From assembly GCA_001774455.1 (NCBI GenBank), contig MFAC01000018.1, forward strand, positions 1 through 8,798: a stretch of DNA of 8,798 nucleotides. The letters run 5' to 3'. Made by a program: the position numbers and the translations under genes. The notes beneath the pieces were generated by a model. The model worked only from the letters and a program-made list of their open reading frames with translations. It was not told the DNA's origin and made no database searches. The DNA is from Candidatus Campbellbacteria bacterium RIFCSPLOWO2_02_35_12. Lineage in GTDB: Bacteria; Patescibacteriota; Minisyncoccia; Phycocordibacterales; UBA2163. Numbering within the stretch: position 1 is the stretch's first letter; each line of letters starts with the position of its first letter. Positions 7,216-8,798 of this stretch are shown one piece after another.

Positions 7216-7315
7216 AATTATGAAATACAAAAATTTACGGTCTGGTTTTGCAAAAACATTTAGAAGATAAAGAGGTTTTACAAAATGAGGACCTAAATTT
7301 TTGCATTTCGTAATT
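7216..7315 (-). repeat. MITE-like 100-bp element, copy B (inverted)
   Basis: This is the second copy, in opposite orientation to copy A, between the recJ and HIT start codons. Its terminal repeats (7216-7237 and 7294-7315) match each other at 20 of 22 positions; the reverse complement of the right repeat is identical to the left repeat of copy A. The two copies face each other across recJ. The right end contains the TTG of the HIT gene promoter and the left end lies just upstream of the recJ -10 region, so the element is placed to affect both genes. Confidence 0.8.
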
Positions 7316-7329
7316 TATAGTCATATAAT
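7301..7329 (+). promoter_or_regulatory. Promoter of the HIT gene, with -35 inside repeat element B
   Basis: TTGCAT (7301-7306), a 17-bp spacer and a perfect TATAAT (7324-7329) form a plausible sigma-70-type promoter; the -35 matches the consensus only in its TTG. The TATAAT ends 6 nt before the ATG at 7336, predicting a leaderless mRNA. The -35 is part of the right terminal repeat of element B, whereas the -10 lies outside it. Confidence 0.6.
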
Positions 7330-7335
7330 AAAGCG

Positions 7336-7722
7336 ATGAGTGCTTGTATATTTTGCAAAATTATAAATGGAGAAATTTCTTCCTATAAAGTTTATGAGGA
7401 CGAGTATTTTTTAGCATTTTTGGATATCAATCCGAAATCGCCCGGTCATACGCAAGTAATTCCAAAAAAACATTTCAGATGGGTGTGGGATATGCCGATA
7501 TGCGGACAGCCAAGTCCGAATTTCTGTGATTATTCATCTCTGATACAAAAAATAGCCGAAGTGATACAAAAAACATTCGGCACGGATGCCGTATGGTCAA
7601 GAGTTACGGGTGATGAAGTCCAGCACGCGCATACTTGGATTTTTCCAAATCCGCTTGAAGCAACGGGAGATAAAAACGATTTTGAAAAAAACGCGGAAAA
7701 AATAAGAGCAAATTTACTTTAA
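7336..7722 (+). CDS. HIT-family nucleotide-binding protein with a modified histidine triad
   Basis: HIT proteins are small nucleotide hydrolases or transferases acting on phosphoramidates, dinucleotides or nucleotidyl adducts in the cytoplasm. This 128-residue protein has the usual N-terminus [11 protein letters not shown] (residues 4-14; Cys4 and Cys7 are potential zinc ligands), then [13 protein letters not shown] (19-31), [12 protein letters not shown] (36-47) and the active-site strand [10 protein letters not shown] (95-104). In the classic triad HxHxHxx the third position is His; here it is Trp101, while His97 and His99 (the usual nucleophile position) are kept. An insertion rich in Cys/Pro (about 54-66) sits where most family members have a short loop. 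The specific substrate cannot be told. The gene is divergent from recJ and 83 bp upstream of comM on the same strand. Confidence 0.9.
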   Translation: MSACIFCKIINGEISSYKVYEDEYFLAFLDINPKSPGHTQVIPKKHFRWVWDMPICGQPSPNFCDYSSLIQKIAEVIQKTFGTDAVWSRVTGDEVQHAHTWIFPNPLEATGDKNDFEKNAEKIRANLL

Positions 7723-7792
7723 AGAGAGAGTTTTGTAATTTATGGTTTTATAGAATCATTTACATATTAATATATACAAATGACTTTTGTTG

Positions 7793-7798
7793 TATAAT
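7793..7798 (+). promoter_or_regulatory. -10 box of comM, leaderless arrangement
   Basis: A perfect TATAAT ends 7 nt before the comM ATG (7806). No Shine-Dalgarno sequence fits in that space. The region at the expected -35 distance is A/T only, so promoter strength is uncertain. Read-through from the HIT gene is also possible. Confidence 0.5.
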
Positions 7799-7805
7799 TA
7801 AATCA

Positions 7806-8798
7806 ATGTCGCTTTTGACTAAAAATTTCGCAAAAGTTTATAGCGCTCAAACAACTTTTCTTTCGGCGAAAATTATTGATATTGAAGTTGACCTGTCAAA
7901 AGGTCTGCACGCTTTTACAATTGTCGGACTTCCCGACAAAGCGGTTGAGGAATCGCGCGACAGAGTTTCCGCCGCGATTAAAAATTCCGGTTTCAAATCT
8001 CCAAAAAGTAAAAATCAGAAAATTATAATATCTCTCGCTCCCGCTGATATTAAAAAAGAAGGACCTGTGTTTGACATTGGTATAGCGCTCGCTTATCTTC
8101 TCGCATCAGACGAGATTAAGTTTGACCCAAAAGAAAAACTTTTTTTAGGTGAGCTTTCTCTTGATGGGGAATTGCGCGGAATAAACGGCATTCTTCCTAT
8201 CGTAATTGAAGCTAAAAAGCGCGGGTTTACGGAAGTATTTTTACCAAAAGTTAATGTGGATGAAGGCGCTTTAATTGACGGTATAAAAGTATTTGGAGCA
8301 AATAATTTAAGAGAAGTAATCTGCCATCTTAATGAGAAATTAGAAGAGAGGAAATTAATTGAGCGAAGTAAAAGGACGAAAATCAAAAATAAAAAAGAAA
8401 ATTACACGATAGATTTTGAAGATATAAAAGGACAAGAAACCGCAAAAAGAGGCCTTGAAATAGCCGCCGCGGGCGGACATAATATCGCTATGTTTGGACC
8501 TCCCGGCACAGGAAAGACAATGCTTGCGAAAGCGTTTTGTCATATATTGCCGGAACTTTCTTTTGAAGACGCTCTTGAAGTAACGGCAATACATTCCATA
8601 GCAGGACTTTTGAACGTTCCGCTTATGACAAATCCTCCGTTCAGAACGCCGCATCACACGGCTTCCCATGTGGCTCTTGTCGGAGGAGGAGCTGTTCCAA
8701 AACCCGGAGAAATAACTTTGGCGCACAGAGGAGTGCTTTTTCTTGATGAATTTCCTGAATTTGAAAGGCGTGTTATTGAAGCGCTAAGACAGCCGCTT
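7806..8798 (+). CDS. comM: ComM/YifB family Mg-chelatase-like AAA+ ATPase, 3' end outside the window
   Basis: ComM is a hexameric helicase family that promotes branch migration during integration of transforming DNA; homologues are also annotated as YifB. The first 331 codons are present, open to the last base. The N-terminal ChlI-like domain shows [18 protein letters not shown] (37-54), [16 protein letters not shown] (75-90) and [18 protein letters not shown] (113-130). The AAA+ domain has [20 protein letters not shown] (203-222), Walker A GPPGTGKT (231-238), FRTPHHTAS (279-287) and Walker B within [17 protein letters not shown] (303-319). All ATP-binding residues visible are intact. Members are usually about 500 residues, so roughly a third, including sensor residues and the C-terminal Mg-chelatase domain, lies beyond the window. 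The start at 7806 fits the family's N-terminus and the TATAAT 7 nt upstream. Its presence near comEC and recJ fits a role in natural transformation. Confidence 0.95.
   Translation, partial: MSLLTKNFAKVYSAQTTFLSAKIIDIEVDLSKGLHAFTIVGLPDKAVEESRDRVSAAIKNSGFKSPKSKNQKIIISLAPADIKKEGPVFDIGIALAYLLASDEIKFDPKEKLFLGELSLDGELRGINGILPIVIEAKKRGFTEVFLPKVNVDEGALIDGIKVFGANNLREVICHLNEKLEERKLIERSKRTKIKNKKENYTIDFEDIKGQETAKRGLEIAAAGGHNIAMFGPPGTGKTMLAKAFCHILPELSFEDALEVTAIHSIAGLLNVPLMTNPPFRTPHHTASHVALVGGGAVPKPGEITLAHRGVLFLDEFPEFERRVIEALRQPL

Noticed and set aside
5285..7315. Interpretation of the two repeats as a CRISPR array or integron attachment sites
   Set aside because: There are only two copies, in inverted orientation, separated by a full gene, with no spacers, cas genes or integrase.
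7756..7783. Dyad TCATTT...AAATGA with an ATATTAATAT centre upstream of comM, considered as an operator
   Set aside because: The inner and outer symmetry centres differ by one base and the sequence is nearly all A/T, so chance is a sufficient explanation.
8093..8726. Two overlapping - strand ORFs under comM
   Set aside because: They are antisense to the highly conserved ChlI-like and Walker regions of ComM and have no independent support.

Overview
The window is AT-rich and gene-dense. The compact set of DNA-processing genes, a ComEC without its usual C-terminal nuclease-like domain, a HIT protein with a modified active-site motif and the lack of visible Shine-Dalgarno sites all suggest a streamlined bacterium, most likely of the Patescibacteria/CPR (Parcubacteria-like) group. 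This placement is inferred from protein style and sequence composition; no rRNA marker is present.

Layout. Positions 57-93 hold an 18-bp-arm perfect palindrome. It runs directly into the remains of an IS30-family transposase gene (about 80-803, + strand) that has lost its N-terminal DNA-binding part, carries three frameshifts and contains an expanded GAGAA repeat. Next comes a very AT-rich two-gene restriction-modification unit on the - strand: a gamma-type N6-adenine methyltransferase (3125-1665) followed 9 bp later by a probable PD-(D/E)XK restriction endonuclease (1655-942), ending at a long hairpin (890-939). From 7192 down to 3352 the - strand carries recJ, a possible 33-residue ORF, rnhA and comEC; rnhA and comEC overlap by 4 bp. 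On the + strand are a HIT-family protein gene (7336-7722) and the first 331 codons of comM/yifB (7806 to the window end).

Theme. ComEC (DNA import channel), RecJ (single-strand exonuclease), RNase HI and ComM (a helicase family that acts in integration of transforming DNA) together form a DNA uptake and recombination neighbourhood. A restriction-modification unit and an IS relic lie at one side, so that side looks like an accessory insertion point.

Most notable non-coding structure: a 100-bp element with 22-bp terminal inverted repeats occurs twice, at 5285-5384 and in inverted orientation at 7216-7315, on either side of recJ. The copies are 85% identical and of equal length, so they resemble a miniature inverted-repeat element. 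The second copy supplies the -35-like TTG of the HIT gene promoter. The core is inverted relative to short flanking bases shared by both copies. In addition, four genes (methyltransferase, recJ, HIT, comM) have a TANNNT box ending 6 or 7 nt before the ATG, the arrangement expected of leaderless mRNAs.
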